Source: Dreissena polymorpha
Taxonomy: Eukaryota > Mollusca > Bivalvia > Myida > Dreissenidae
Direction of reading: 5' to 3'
DNA length: 64,000 nucleotides
NCBI RefSeq assembly: GCF_020536995.1
Contig: NC_068355.1
Location: 123,853,537 to 123,917,536, forward strand
Shown here: positions 38,001-46,530 of the stretch, in pieces
Numbering within the stretch: position 1 is the stretch's first letter
Layout of the letters: each line of letters starts with the position of its first letter
The notes under the pieces: generated by a model
What the model saw: the letters and a program-made list of their open reading frames with translations, nothing else
Told to the model about the DNA's origin: nothing
Database searches by the model: none
Made by a program: the position numbers and the translations under genes

Positions 38001-39505
38001 GTCAGAAGATTTATCGCAATAATATCTTGGACGAGTTTGAAAATGATGCCGGTTGGTTGAAAAAACATGGCCGCCAGGTGGCGGGGCATTTTTTCCTTAT
38101 ATGGCTATAGCAAAACCTTGTTAACACTCTAGAGGCCACATTTATTCTCCAATCTTGATGAAATTTGGTCAGAAGTTTTGTCTTAATGATATCTTGGATG
38201 AGTTCGAAAATAATTTCGTTTGCTTGAAAAACATGGCTGCCAAGGGGCGGGGCATTTTTCCTAATATGGCTATATAAGGCTATAGTTAAATCTTGTTAAC
38301 ACTCTAGAGGCCACATTTATAGTCCGATCTTCATGAAACTCGGTCAGAAGATTTATCCCAATAATATCTTGGAAGAGTTAAAAAATGATGCCGGTTGGTT
38401 GAAAAACATGGCCACCACGGGGGCGGGGCTATTTTCCTCATATGGCTTTAGTAAAACCTTGTTAACACTCTAGAGGTCACATTTATTTTCCGATCATCAT
38501 GAAACTTGGTCAGAAGATTTGTCTCAATGATATCTTGGATGAGTTCGAAAATGGTTTTGGTTGCTTTAAAAACATGGCCATCAGGGGTGGGGTATTTTTT
38601 CCGTATATGGCTATAGTAAAACCTTGTTAACACTCTAGAGGCCACATTTATTGTCCAATCTTCATGAAATTTGGTCTGAAGATTGGTCTCAATGATATCT
38701 TGGATAAGTTTGAAAATAATTATGTTTGCTTGAAAAAAAATGGCTTCCAAGGGGCGGGCATTTTTCCTTATATGGCTATAGAAAAATCTTGTTAACACTC
38801 TAGAGGCCACTTTAAAGTTCGATCCTCATGAAACTTGGTCAGAAGATTCATCCCGATAATATCTTGGACGAGTTCAAAAATGATGCCGGTTGGTTGAAAA
38901 ACATGGCTTTCAGGGGGCGGGGCATTTTTCCTTATATGGCTTTAGTAAAACCTTTTTAACACTCTAGAGGCCACATTTATTTTCCGATCTTCGTGTAACT
39001 TGGTCAGAAGATTTATCCCAATAATATCTTGTTATCTCAGGTGAGCGACTTTGGGCCTTTCAGGCCCTCTTTTAATTTAAAATACCATTACACCAGAAAG
39101 TGTCATCCCTGATTAGCCTGAGCAGACTGTGTGCATGCATTAAGCCCTGTTTTCCCAGAAAGCAGATCCAGCATTTCACCGTGTGGTATTTTTTAGGTGG
39201 AGACTATTCCATTCCCGTATTGCAACACTGACCAGTTTGAGAAGAGCATCAGGGCACCTATTGGCAGGACGTGGAACCCGGCGGGCGTATTCAAACAGCT
39301 GGTCAAACCAAAGGTTGTTACTCACCTGGGTAAAATCATAACCCCCATGGATCAGTCGGCTATATCCAAACATGAAACTGGGGATGCAGACGGGAAAACT
39401 GAGAGTGAGGAAACAGAGTCAAAACAGTCGAACAGGAAAACTGGAAAGAGCAGAATGAAGACAAATAAGAAGCATAAAGGGCAGGGAAAATACAGCAACA
39501 AATAA
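5074..39505 (+). CDS. UTP14: UTP14 small-subunit (SSU) processome protein, complete, 13 coding exons
   Basis: Exons: 5074-5127, 5523-5590, 6561-6631, 6985-7130, 8542-8619, 9117-9194, 9725-9850, 25711-25805, 27927-28128, 32422-33232, 33627-33819, 36700-36796, 39197-39505. All borders are GT/AG, phases match, and the total is 2328 bp (775 codons plus stop), close to human UTP14A (771). Diagnostic stretches in order: acidic MALESDQWESLAAES; LLDAISALDGKK; LSKWEPTVKENR; AEQLQFPL; RTPLEMAVAALLHG; ERMSLRHRGGTKFAKRQ; basic KKKQRKRHKKKH near residue 526; LALPGWGDWGGAGL near 620; HVIINEKKN; API GRTWNP near the end. UTP14 is a nucleolar U3-snoRNP/SSU-processome factor that activates the DHR1-type helicase in 18S rRNA maturation. 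The first codon is downstream of an acceptor at 5063, so there is a noncoding first exon. Intron 7 (15.9 kb) holds the 990-bp satellite, and a repeat abuts exon 9. Confidence 0.95.
5755..6240. repeat. GTCTGTC-headed interspersed repeat with ~125-bp internal units
   Basis: A gtctgtct microsatellite head is followed by three units beginning GAAGATAGCAACTTGATATT (at 5824, 5951 and 6073), each containing AAGGTCAAGGTCA. The tail reads GGGGGCATTGTGTTTCACAA then CTCTTGTTT. It is in UTP14 intron 2, and a fragment of the 247-bp palindromic repeat precedes it at 5630-5725. The architecture resembles bivalve pearl / Helentron-derived nonautonomous elements (inference). Confidence 0.6.
7431..7900. repeat. 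GTCCGTCC-headed interspersed repeat
   Basis: Starts with the hairpin CCCTACCGGTATCACCGGAGG, then gtccgtcc runs, then two units starting with the ATTTTTTCATGAAACTTGGA block (7560 and 7731). In UTP14 intron 4. Confidence 0.5.
7925..8155. repeat. 45-bp tandem repeat, about 5 degenerate units
   Basis: The block GTTGTAATTG recurs at 7966, 8011 (one change), 8056 and 8101, an exact 45-bp spacing; each is followed by TGTAAAACATAGTGTTCA-like sequence. Diverged minisatellite in UTP14 intron 4. Confidence 0.6.
8224..8470. repeat. 247-bp palindromic interspersed element, best copy
   Basis: The whole element is an inverted repeat: it starts GTTCTGAAAAAACTGGG and ends CCAGTTTTCTCAGAAC, and two inner hairpins have arms TAGCCTGTGC / GCACAGGCTA. 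Other copies or fragments: 935-1180, 5630-5725, 8850-9095, 25487-25668, 37125-37200, 39085-39165, 47805-48055, 48845-49122, 55990-56240, 56465-56540 and 57430-57615. It has no coding capacity; it is best treated as a foldback/MITE-like element of unknown superfamily. Confidence 0.75.
8850..9095. repeat. 247-bp palindromic repeat family copy
   Basis: Contains both inverted cores (gcctgtgg...acaggcta and AGCCTGTGTGGACTGCACAG) and the end block ATGCATTAAGCCCTGTT. It ends about 20 bases before UTP14 exon 6, so it lies against that exon's acceptor region. Confidence 0.7.
9383..9419. repeat. (AT)n microsatellite
   Basis: A run of alternating TA of about 37 bases with one interruption, in UTP14 intron 6. 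Confidence 0.8.
9880..10185. repeat. GTCCGTCC-headed repeat, short type
   Basis: Starts CGCCATGGGCGGAGGGATAT, then TTTTGGCGTTGTCCGTCC, and ends ATCAATTCAACGAATTTGCT. The same family is at 40190-40470, whose ends match. Begins about 30 bases after UTP14 exon 7. Confidence 0.6.
10188..11068. repeat. GTCCGTCC-headed repeat with five ~145-bp tandem units
   Basis: Starts TATGCCCCCCTTCGAAGAAG, then ggtcggtctgtcgg. The tandem units (CTCAAGAACGC-type word near 10298, 10443, 10588, 10732, 10870) each end in a block of AGGTCA half-sites. The tail is GGGGGGCATGCATGTTTTAC then CCCTTGTTG. The same family is at 29225-30577. The layout (hairpin head, microsatellite, tandem core, CTTGTT tail) matches what is described for pearl/HINE elements; the assignment is inference. 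Confidence 0.65.
11481..11868. repeat. 22-bp minisatellite, ~17.6 units
   Basis: Unit ATAGTTCTTATCGTTAGGAT plus AG, repeated head to tail with a rigid 22-bp period and only scattered substitutions (for example GAGAG for GATAG in early units). In UTP14 intron 7. Confidence 0.9.
11930..12360. repeat. degenerate GTCTGTC-headed repeat
   Basis: Head GGCGGCGGGATATAGAATTG then gtctgtctgtc; two units contain GGGCTATATCTCAGA; the end is TTCAACAAATTTGCTTGTCT. A relative is at 40857-41345. Confidence 0.5.
12493..12538. other. perfect 13-bp hairpin
   Basis: CTTCAGCGTACAG (12493-12505) and CTGTACGCTGAAG (12526-12538) are exact reverse complements around a 20-base loop. In UTP14 intron 7; no other feature explains it. 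Too short for a typical animal microRNA precursor. Confidence 0.55.
13771..14521. mobile_element. hAT-like nonautonomous DNA element, 751 bp
   Basis: Perfect 14-bp terminal inverted repeats: CAGGGGACAAAAAT at the left and ATTTTTGTCCCCTG at the right. They are flanked by a direct GTACA (13766-13770 and 14522-14526). The subterminal regions carry at least five copies of CACTCGTCCT plus one CACTCGTCAA, and the inverted GGACGAGTG near the right end, typical of transposase-binding arrays. No transposase is present. The CAGGG terminus fits hAT; the 5-bp duplication is shorter than the common 8 bp. Confidence 0.8.
14932..22320. repeat. 990-bp satellite array, 7.46 nearly identical units
   Basis: The unit begins GGTTACAATACACTAAATG; copies start near 14932, 15922, 16913, 17903, 18893, 19883, 20873 and 21863, with a 990-bp period (991 once, from one extra A in a poly-A run). 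The array stops at 22320, shortly after the stop of the eighth reading frame. Each full unit holds a 9-bp stem (TACCATTAT / ATAATGGTA), an 8-bp stem (ACGCCTGA / TCAGGCGT), a 14-bp palindrome AAGCCACGTGGCTT with an E-box, and a 96-codon frame. Only a few single-base differences are visible across 7.4 kb, so the amplification or homogenisation is recent. It occupies almost half of UTP14 intron 7. Confidence 0.95.
15096..15386 (+). other. 96-codon reading frame in each satellite unit (coding status unknown)
   Basis: The same frame is intact at 15096, 16086, 17077, 18067, 19057, 20047, 21037 and 22027 (291 bp each with stop). The product starts MIHLKTIVNHCTRKGY, has a basic patch GRKKKLQKQ near residue 22, then a hydrophobic stretch SILICVTFFLALYMTYLFYC (about 31-50) and a second weaker one at the C-terminus. 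It could be a small membrane protein, but copies are too similar for selection to be judged. The only seen change is I to M at residue 65 (copy 1 versus the rest). No family is recognised. Confidence 0.25.
22321..24370. other. intronic stretch right of the satellite, CpG-containing, no gene recognised
   Basis: Contains GC-box and CCAAT-like words (gggcgg near 24014; attggctgat near 23993) and an ATGGCG in good start context at 22400 with about 37 open codons. I cannot tie these to a gene. An inverted repeat within it is listed separately. The C+G-rich tail 24200-24370 contains repeated cgggcg words and a hairpin. Confidence 0.3.
22954..24038. repeat. broken inverted repeat with 1-kb spacer
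   Basis: AATTGACCAGTCGCCA (22954-22969) is exactly inverted at 24023-24038, and CTCCGCCCACA (22982-22992) at 24011-24021. The order is kept, but the gap between the two blocks differs (12 versus 1 base), so these are two opposed, diverged copies of one sequence. Confidence 0.5.
24850..25440. repeat. diverged repeat with AAGGTCAAGGTCA-type words
   Basis: Contains two loose units around AAGGTCAAGGTCAA and the duplicated TTAGACGTCAAAAGTCACA. An open frame of about 180 codons across it has no protein-like composition and runs into the palindromic repeat at 25487. Confidence 0.4.
25487..25668. repeat. 247-bp palindromic repeat family, truncated copy
   Basis: Has the inverted cores ACAGGCTAATCAGG and GATTAGCCTGTGC and the end block GCACATGCATTATGCTCAGT. 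It ends about 45 bases before UTP14 exon 8. Confidence 0.7.
26270..26695. repeat. 38-bp minisatellite made from the UTP14 exon-9 acceptor region
   Basis: About eleven units of CATATTCATGATCAG followed by GTTCCATCATAAATGAGC, period 38 (for example GATCAG at 26474, 26512, 26550). The array is interrupted by interspersed repeats and resumes at 27829-27926, where it runs directly into exon 9. The word GATCAG|GTTCCATC is the real acceptor plus first exon bases. Confidence 0.85.
26813..27512. repeat. GTCTGTTGGTC-headed interspersed repeat with ~130-bp units
   Basis: Head is a perfect hairpin (GTCCCCCACTA / TAGTGGGGGAC). Then come units with GCAACTTGATATTTGGCATG-like words near 26945, 27095, 27247 and 27378. 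The tail is CATAGTGTTTCACAAACACA then CTTGTT. It sits inside the 38-bp minisatellite. The same family is at 5755-6240 and 48205-48492. Confidence 0.65.
27535..27805. repeat. second, short copy of the same interspersed family
   Basis: Starts with CATATTGTTTTGGCCTGTCT, has one GATATTTGGCATGCATG unit, and ends GGGGCATTGTGTTTCACAAA then CTCTTGTT. Directly follows the copy at 26813-27512. Confidence 0.55.
27829..27926. repeat. terminal minisatellite units with a partial exon-9 copy
   Basis: A decoy exon start at 27862 repeats the first bases of UTP14 exon 9 (GTTCCATCGCATTC, then ACAAGAAGGAGAAGC) behind its own GATCAG acceptor. It is followed by another minisatellite unit and then the true exon at 27927. 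The decoy reaches a stop (TGA) within about 45 bases. Confidence 0.8.
28327..30705. repeat. composite repeat: GCTCACC-hairpin element with a nested GTCCGTCC element
   Basis: The outer element starts with hairpin GCTCACC / GGGTGAGC and has ~170-bp units (AACACTCTAGA, CATGGCCGCCAGA, GGGCGGGGCATT). It ends TCAGGTGAGCG, the hairpin AGGGCCATCTTGGCCCT and CTTGTTTT. At 29225 a second element starts (poly-C, AAGAAGAGGGGGTATATTG, gtccgtcc) with nine ~145-bp units up to about 30577; its usual tail is missing. The outer element then resumes. In UTP14 intron 9. Confidence 0.65.
31120..32151. mobile_element. pogo/Tigger-like MITE, 1032 bp
   Basis: The left end reads CAGTCTACTCTAGTTATCTC and the right end is its inverse with one change (CAGTCTACTCTCGTTATCTC read from the other strand). 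It is flanked by TA on both sides (31118-31119 and 32152-32153), as in Tc1/mariner insertions. TIRs starting CAGT with a CTCGTTAT core are typical of pogo/Tigger elements. No transposase is present. In UTP14 intron 9, about 270 bases before exon 10. Confidence 0.75.
33839..35524. mobile_element. candidate old DNA element, weak ends
   Basis: CAGTCTTTGGCATTAA at the left resembles the inverse of the right end (CAGTCTTGGACGTAA from the other strand). Both margins also share a CGGGCTACC word with flanking self-complementary CTAG/TCGA motifs. No clear target duplication. In UTP14 intron 11. Confidence 0.25.
35566..36357. repeat. diverged GCTCACC-hairpin family repeat
   Basis: Starts AGCTCAACTGAGC, has ~170-bp units with the phrases GTAAACACTCT and AAAAACTAGGTCA, and ends with the hairpin AGGGCCATCAAGACCCT. 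An old relative of 28327-30705 and 37205-39072. A fragment of the 402-626 family follows at 36358-36550. Confidence 0.5.
37205..39072. repeat. GCTCACC-hairpin family repeat with ~11 tandem units of ~170 bp
   Basis: Units carry AACACTCTAGAGGCCACATT, CTTGGTCAGAAGAT, ATATCTTGGACGAGTT and, in most, a GGGCGGGGCATTTTTCC GC box. It ends TCAGGTGAGCGA, the hairpin GGGCCTTTCAGGCCC and TCTT. Its head is degenerate (TCCGTCGTCCGTTGTCCG). In UTP14 intron 12; units alternate between two subtypes (GTTTGCTTGAAAAAC and GGTTGGTTGAAAAAC). Confidence 0.7.
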
Positions 39506-39567
39506 ACTCATGCATGTACTTCATTCAAAAAGAAAACTGTTTTTGTGTAGCATATTAATATGTTATG

Positions 39568-39573
39568 AATAAA
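39568..39573 (+). terminator. candidate UTP14 polyadenylation signal
   Basis: AATAAA 63 bases after the UTP14 stop codon. It is followed by ACAGATCATGTATTGTTGT, a GT-rich stretch as expected downstream of a cleavage site. A second AATAAA cluster lies near 39931. Confidence 0.6.
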
Positions 39574-40189
39574 TTTGAACAACAGATCATGTATTGTTGT
39601 ACAACTTAATTTTTTGTATGTGATAAAGGGATCATTTCACATGTTTTGATCAAATGTCATTGAAAGGAAACAAAGTCAGAATTATTACTTGCATGGAAGC
39701 AACACCTAATTTGAAGCAAATTTAAAACAAGATTATTAGTGCAACTGATGGATGTTCCTGGATTATGGTCTTTGTTGATTGTAAGCATAGAAATGAGAAA
39801 ACAAGGCAATGAGTCCTTGAAATTAAAACAGACTGGAATGGCCAGAAATATATTTATGACCCTTGGTAGGATGGCTTGCCAATTACTGTTATTCAAACTG
39901 GCTTATTTGTTCCATAGATCTTGCACATCAATAAAATAAAAATGTCTCTTTAAAACGTAAGATCAACAACTCTCAGAAAATTCATTGGAGTAGAACAACC
40001 TGACAATTATCGCCCCCTTGGTGCAAAAAGGTACCACGTGACATTGAAATTAGAAGGCACGGTACATTTTTGCTGCAATGGGGCGTTGTGTGCATGTAAG
40101 GACAGTGCATATACAGTTCACCAGATTAATAAATAAAATGTTTCAGAAGTTCACACTCTAAAAAAATTATTGGAAAATGGCTTATTATC

Positions 40190-40470
40190 CCCCGCCATAA
40201 GGGGAGGGATATTGTTTTGGCGTTGTCCATCTGTCCGTCCGTCCGTCCGGAGCCATATCTTGGAAGTGCTTTGGCGGATTTCATTAAAACTTGGTATGAG
40301 TATATATATGTATAAGAGGATGATGCACGCCAAATGGCATAGTACACCATCTGTTAATAATGGAGTTATGGCCCTTTGTATCTTGAAAAAATGCTTCTTT
40401 GAGTGTCAAGTATAAAATTTTGTGTCCAGAAGCATATTGGCAGGGGATATCAATTAAACGAATTTGCTCG
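40190..40470. repeat. GTCCGTCC-headed repeat, short type
   Basis: Head CCCCCGCCATAAGGGGAGGG, gtccgtccgtcc, end GATATCAATTAAACGAATTT then GCTCGTT. It matches the copy at 9880-10185 end to end. Confidence 0.6.
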
Positions 40471-40499
40471 TTATTAATCCAATTAAAAGGCAATTACTC

Positions 40500-42039
40500 C
40501 TTGAAATCATTGGTGTAGATCAACCTGAAAACGTTTTGTTGTCACTCACTTTCTATCGTAACGTTATTGTGTCTAAATAGGTAGGGATAAAGAAAGGCAT
40601 TTATTGACAGCAATAACTGTCCATGTTATCAACATTGGTTTGTTCAGCCACACATTTAAATACAAATGTGGATGCATTTTTTTTAAGACAACCGTGTCTG
40701 TAAAAGAACTGTTAAGGGCAATGACTAGTTTGTATGCATATATAAAATGAAACTGATAATTTAACCAAATATGAACAGATTGATTATGCTACAAATGCCC
40801 CAGTTATAACTTGTTGTTGGGCGCAAGAATCAGCATGGTTCTCTTTGGACTATAGAGAACTTGGCCAAAGGCGAAAGGATATAATTTTTTGAATTGTCCG
40901 TCCGTCTGTCACGACCTTTAAAATCTCGGAAACTATATAAGATTTCAACATGGGTGTATAGATATGAATGAGGAGAAGTGCCATTTATAAGTTACATAAC
41001 CCTTGAATTTTAAAATAAGAGTTATTGCCCTTTGTTGTTTTTGCATGATGTAACTTTCCACAGATACTATATATACAGCATAAAACTTCATTGGTATAGA
41101 TATCAATGAGAAGTGGTGTGCACAAGAACCATTACCCTACACTTTCTTTAATGAGAGTTATTGTCCTTTTTGTATGGTGTAACTTTTCAGGGCTTTATAC
41201 AAGGTATGGTACAAGATTTCAACATTAAACTGTATGGGTATATAGATATTAAAATAGAAATCACACACTGATATCAAATGTTACAATAATTGACTAAATA
41301 TCGCTTGTTTTGGATTATAATATTCACCAATTCAACGAATTTTTGCTTATTTAAGTAAAAAGTTCACCAGAAGCATTTTTCTAGAACATCAATGAGATCA
41401 TGTTTGTGTCGTGATCATGTGTAGATAATGGTAGTGTATTGCGTGATTTTGTAATGAAAATGGTACCAGTTGCTAGCTGATGAACGAGATATTAATCATT
41501 ACACTAACGAACTCATTTCATCTTATTTTTAAGGACATTAAATGTTAACTTATGCAACAACAAAAAATAACTACAGTATGAAAATGTGGGTCGAAAATAT
41601 GCGGTTCGAAATGTCTTGCTGCCATTTAAGGTTGTTAGGTCACGTGATGTAAACATAAAGGAAGACCGTGATTGTGTCAAGGATATCTCCCAATGTATGA
41701 AAGTATCAATGATAATCAACGATCTGTGATTTGCAAAACATTTTAATAATATTTTAAGAATACGTGTGTTAAATGTGCATACAATGTTATCACCATATCT
41801 TCCAATATCGCCAATTCGTCGTCGCCATAACTTTCGGATAACCAAATTCGGACAATTAGTTTTTGAAAGTTTAAATAATTTATTTGGCAAAAAAAATGTT
41901 TATCTAATTTATGTTGCACATTATTTGCCTCTTATTCGTATTATAGTGTTTTATGTATACAATACACTGAAAAATTTGTTATTTAAAAAGCACAAGCAGT
42001 TTTTATCTATGATTTAATCTCAGTATTTTACTGATGTAG
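40500..42039. other. intergenic region between UTP14 and TTLL2
   Basis: Holds one degenerate GTCCGTCC repeat (40857-41345, with units AATGAGGAGAAGTG and GGCTTTATACAAGGT). Otherwise there is AT-rich DNA with no recognisable gene. The TTLL2 promoter and noncoding first exon probably lie here, but nothing marks them clearly. Confidence 0.4.
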
Positions 42040-42089
42040 GTCACAGGGATGGATAATGCCTTAAACACAAGAAAGCCAGCGGTTTTAAT

Positions 42090-44835
42090 ATGTCGAAGGG
42101 AACAGTTAAGCACCCCTTGGTTTTTCGTCTCAATGACTTTGGTGAGGGACCAGAACTTGTTCGACAGGTAAAAACTCTTATATAAATAAGGGCTCCACAT
42201 TAAAAGTAGTCTGATTGTCTGGGACAACCAAAATAAAAGTCCCTGAGTAAGTTAAAAAAAAGTATTTTAAAAATCTGCTAATGTGACAAGAGTAAAAAAA
42301 AAATTTCAATGTCTTCTTTTTCTCTTATAAATTAGAAAATGTGTTTATAAAATCCATAATTTTGACTTTTATGTCTTTCCAAAAGTTATTATTGTTCACA
42401 TTTAAATGATATTAAAAGCTTTTGATATATACACTTATTATTTACATATTGTTCTTTACCTTAATGTTACTAAGGGAGATAAATCTGAAAGTTAAATTCT
42501 AAAGACTTATGGTAAGTTCCCTGATGATAAAATGACGTTTTTACTTTCTGCTTAAGGTTTTCTTAGAAAGAGGTTGGCAAGAATACGAGGAAGAGACCCA
42601 ACATGAGTCTGATTGGAACTTCTGGTGGCGAACTTCACGATTTCGCTTGCGTGACTATGAGAATGTTTTCCATTGGCAGAGGCTTAATCATTACCCAAAC
42701 TCAACAGTAATTACCAGAAAGGATTGCCTGGTTCGTAACATCAGACGTATGCGAGGTGTCCATGGGGCAGGAGTGTATAATTTCAGTCCATTATCTTTTA
42801 ATTTGCCAAATGATTACACAAGATTTGTTGCCGAGTATGGCAAACTGAAATCTAAAACCGATGCAAATTTGTTTTCATGGATATGCAAACCAGCTGACCT
42901 GTCAAGAGGTCGTGGAATTTTCATATTTAGAGATATTTCAGAATTGCAATACAATTGCAATGCAGTAGTCCAGCAGTATGTCGCAAATCCTTTGCTGATA
43001 GGTGGATATAAGTTTGATATTCGACTGTATGTTGCAGTTCCATCTTTTCATCCGTTAACCTTTTATGTGTACGAAGAGGGCATAGTGCGATTCAGCACTG
43101 AGAAGTTTGACCTGTCAGCACTAAACAATATCTTCTCGCATCTTACAAACACCTCAATCAACAAGCATGGGCCCCAGTACCAAACAGATAAAGAGCGTGT
43201 TGGACCTGGATGCAAGTGGACTGTGACCCAGTTACGATACTACCTTCACCAAAGCAACATTGACGATCGCATGATTTGGGCCAGAATCATCAATATAATA
43301 ATTTTAACACTACTGGTTCAGGCGCCCCAGGTTCCAAAGCAGCGAAACTGTTTTGAATTATACGGTTTTGACATTCTGATTGACGACAAGTTGAAGCCAT
43401 GGTTATTGGAGGTGAACTACAGCCCAGCCTTGAATAATGACACGCAGATCGATGTTGCAGTAAAGAAACCCATGCTACATTGCCTTATCGATATGGTGAA
43501 CTTCAGAGAGGGTGATGCTGATAGAGGCAGTATTGATAAAACCTTCAATTCACGAAATAAAAGAACACAGGGTAGAGCATCAGCCAATATAAACAACAAT
43601 AACAGACAAGATCTGGAACGAACTATCAGCTCAAGTCGGCTCAGTAATCATGGTAGCATGCAAAGGATGAATTCCACATTGTCAATTGTGCTATCGCAAC
43701 AGGAGACAGTGTCCTTTATACATCAAGATAACTTGTCGCTGCTTTCCACTAATGATGAGAAACCGTGTTTTGGTTTGCCCCTGGTTCATGCTGTGGAAGA
43801 GGACGAAGATGATCAGTACTTGAGTGATTTTGAAGAGGCTCAAATGTCCAGGTTGAATTGTGACCGTGGAGCATCAAGTCCACAGAACCACAACAGATCT
43901 GGGGGAATGATAAGGTCCAGCTCTGGATATGATAGAGAAATGAGCAAGGTGACATTGGTGGAAATGTTGGAAGAAAAGGCTAAAAAGGTAAGTGATACTG
44001 ATGCGAAAGGGAAGGGAGACAATGCAGGGCATAAGAAGTTAAGTTTTACGGACAGTGCATATTCAAGTTTTTCAGACAATTCTGACAAAAATACATATGG
44101 AAACTCGCCATGGAAATTTAAAAACCATGCTCAGAAAATGGAAACAAATTCAGTGGATCCATCTGAAGAGGCTGCAAAGAGCTCAAGGGTAACAAAAGTG
44201 TACACAATTAAGTCCTTAAGGCCAACATTGAATTCTATCTCATTGCAAAAGGTGTCCAATCGAGGAGTTGCTAAAGGGAACGACTCATACCTACCATTAT
44301 ATAAAGCGCCTGGCAAATTGCCTCAATTTGACAGTAACAAAGCAAGTACTAAAAAGATTCCTGACAGATCTGTATCGAGGAAATCATTATCGCGTTTACA
44401 TTCCAAACGTGGCAGTATTAGTGTCAGAAGTGATTTGGGTATAAGCAGAAAACCTCGGGAATCATGGTCGAGAGTATCAACAATAGTAAAAGGTGAGAAA
44501 GATCTCATTAGTCTGTCCCTAAGAACAGAAACACAACTATCTAATGCTAAAATGAGCCAAAGATCAGTGACTATTAGTCATTACCAAAATGCCCTCCGCC
44601 AAGGATAGGAGATTTCTTTCTAGTGTTTCCGTTCAACGAGCTGACCTACAAGACTGCCAACGCTACCCTGGACCCGCACGTGATCATCAGGGAGACTCAG
44701 AAACTCATGAAGGACATGAAGCAGCAGATCGACAGCAAGCCGGGCGACACGAACGTCGGAGGTTTGTTACCGTTTGGTTCCCGCCCTGACGGGGGGCGAC
44801 TCTGGTCCCCTGTTAGACCACCTCCAGATGAGTAG
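42090..44835 (+). CDS. TTLL2: TTLL2-like tubulin glutamylase (TTL domain), complete except for splice doubt
   Basis: Exon 1 is 42040-42167, with its start at 42090 because an in-frame TAA lies at 42054; exon 2 begins at 42557 (phase 0). The TTL domain covers about residues 8-340: HPLVFRLNDFGEGP, FLERGWQEYEEE, WNFWWRTSRFRL, KDCLVRNIRRMRG, ATP-grasp KPADLSRGRGIFIF (K137), GGYKFDIRLYV (R182), FSHLTNTSINKHG and FDILIDDKLKPWLLEVNYSP with the metal-binding E311/N313. The phrase order matches TTLL2 better than other TTLLs. TTLLs add glutamates to tubulin tails, mainly in axonemes. Residues after 340 are low-complexity and basic. The exon-2 frame ends at 44608, but the conserved tail PPPRIGDFFLVFPFNE and onward to 44835 is in another frame, so an intron (see findings) or an indel intervenes. 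Confidence 0.87.
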
Positions 44836-46269
44836 CAGCACTAGCAGCAGGGGAGGGAACAGGTACTCCAACATTTAAGGTCTTGAAAAAACATGCTTAT
44901 CAATATATATTTTACCATCCTAGATGTAACGCTTTTTCCAGCTTTTTAGTAGGGTTATGTCGAATTTATTAATTATTAAAGGCCGGTTAAGGTTTTCCTG
45001 CAAGATGAAATATAAGTTTTAGTGTGCATGTAACAAGCACCTGTATCAGTACCTATTACATATATTCATTTGGAACTTAGCCCTCTTGTTTTAGTTTAAA
45101 TTTATTCATGTTTTACATTTGATTTGTTTTGTTATGGTATGTTAGAAGATTGCCAACAAATCAAAGTGACCTGTTAAAGGAATGGATGGTATAAGTTTGG
45201 GTTGTGATTGATTGTTGATACAAAATTCATATCCTCATACAAATTTTAAGAAAGGACATATTGGAGTTACTCTGTTGGTCGGTTTGTTGGTTAGTAGGTC
45301 AGACAGAATAATGTGACAAAAGTTTGTGTAGCAAACTACTTACACTTTTCTCAAGCAATTAAATTGAAACGTATATAATGCCACCCTTTTCATGCCTTTT
45401 GATCCATACATAGCAGAGTTATTTGCCCTTGACCATTGCTATGAAAGTAGTGCAGAGGTATTAGACACATTTGTGATAAAACTTTTGTTATTTTCAGATT
45501 ATATAAGCTATTGTGTAGTTATGGTTACTTGTGTCTTTCAATCATTTCTTCCGTGATCATATTGTATATCAAAAGTTAATGTTTTCTCACCATGTTACTT
45601 TTATTACATATATATATCAAGTATGTGTTTTTCATTAAATTCTGTTAATTCACATAATGGTAAGATGTACTTCTTTTGTGTAAGCCTGATGAATCTATAT
45701 AGATTGACATTTTGTAAATCTCTAAAACGTATGTGGAAGTGTAAATGCAGTGTTTATTTTCTTAAAAACAGTGACAGACGTTAGACGAGGAAATCAATTT
45801 TTGACAAAATAGCTCAGGTTTTCCAATATGGTTTAGAGAAAGTTTAAAAGTGTTATTTGTGCGCACAAGAGGTTAATAATATTTATCTGAAATTTACCTG
45901 TAAGGCAATATCCATTTTTTGCCACATTTAAGTAAAATCATTACGGTCTTTTGCATCAAATTTTGTTTCTTATGATTGTTATTTATTCATTTTGTTTGAT
46001 TTCCACATCATGGTGTGGTGTCATGGAAACTCAGCAAATATTACTTAGTAATTTCCAAATTACATAATCTACATTAATGTTTTCTCAAAATGTGTATATG
46101 GCTTGTCTATGAAAATAAGGTTATCACTGCACTTTTAAGTACTTGAAAATCAATTCTTAATCAGTTCTTTATGTCAATGTGTACTGTACAGTTATGGAAG
46201 TATTTTTTAATCATCCGTTCAAACTGCCAAGAGGGCGATAAATGTTTAAGAATAATTTAGCCTCGTTAT

Positions 46270-46465
46270 GTGGTTGACTTTGTGTTTGACCAATCAGTAC
46301 CTCTGGTTGTGTTTGACCAATCAGTACCTCTGGTTGTGTTTGACCAATCAGTACCTCTGGTTGTGTTTGACCAATCAGTATCTTTGTGATAGGCCAATCA
46401 GTATCTCTTTTTGTGATAGGCCAATCAGTATCTCTGTTTGTGTTTGACCAATCAGTATCTTTGTT
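46270..46465. repeat. ~27-bp minisatellite with CCAAT words
   Basis: About seven units of TGTTTGACCAATCAGTACCT plus CTGGTTG; later units diverge (GTGATAGGCCAATCAGTATC). Each holds CCAAT. It lies in intergenic DNA, so a promoter role is not supported by layout. Confidence 0.8.
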
Positions 46466-46530
46466 TAATCATTTTCCCATTTCTGTTTAACACTTAGTTT
46501 GTTGTGCAGTTCAAGCATTCAAACTTAACA

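Noticed and set aside
38448-38810. 120-codon minus-strand frame with internal repeats
   Set aside because: Antisense reading of the ~170-bp tandem units; repetition of the peptide follows the DNA repeat.
43417-44508. Several 60-80 codon minus-strand frames within TTLL2
   Set aside because: Shadows of the TTLL2 coding strand.
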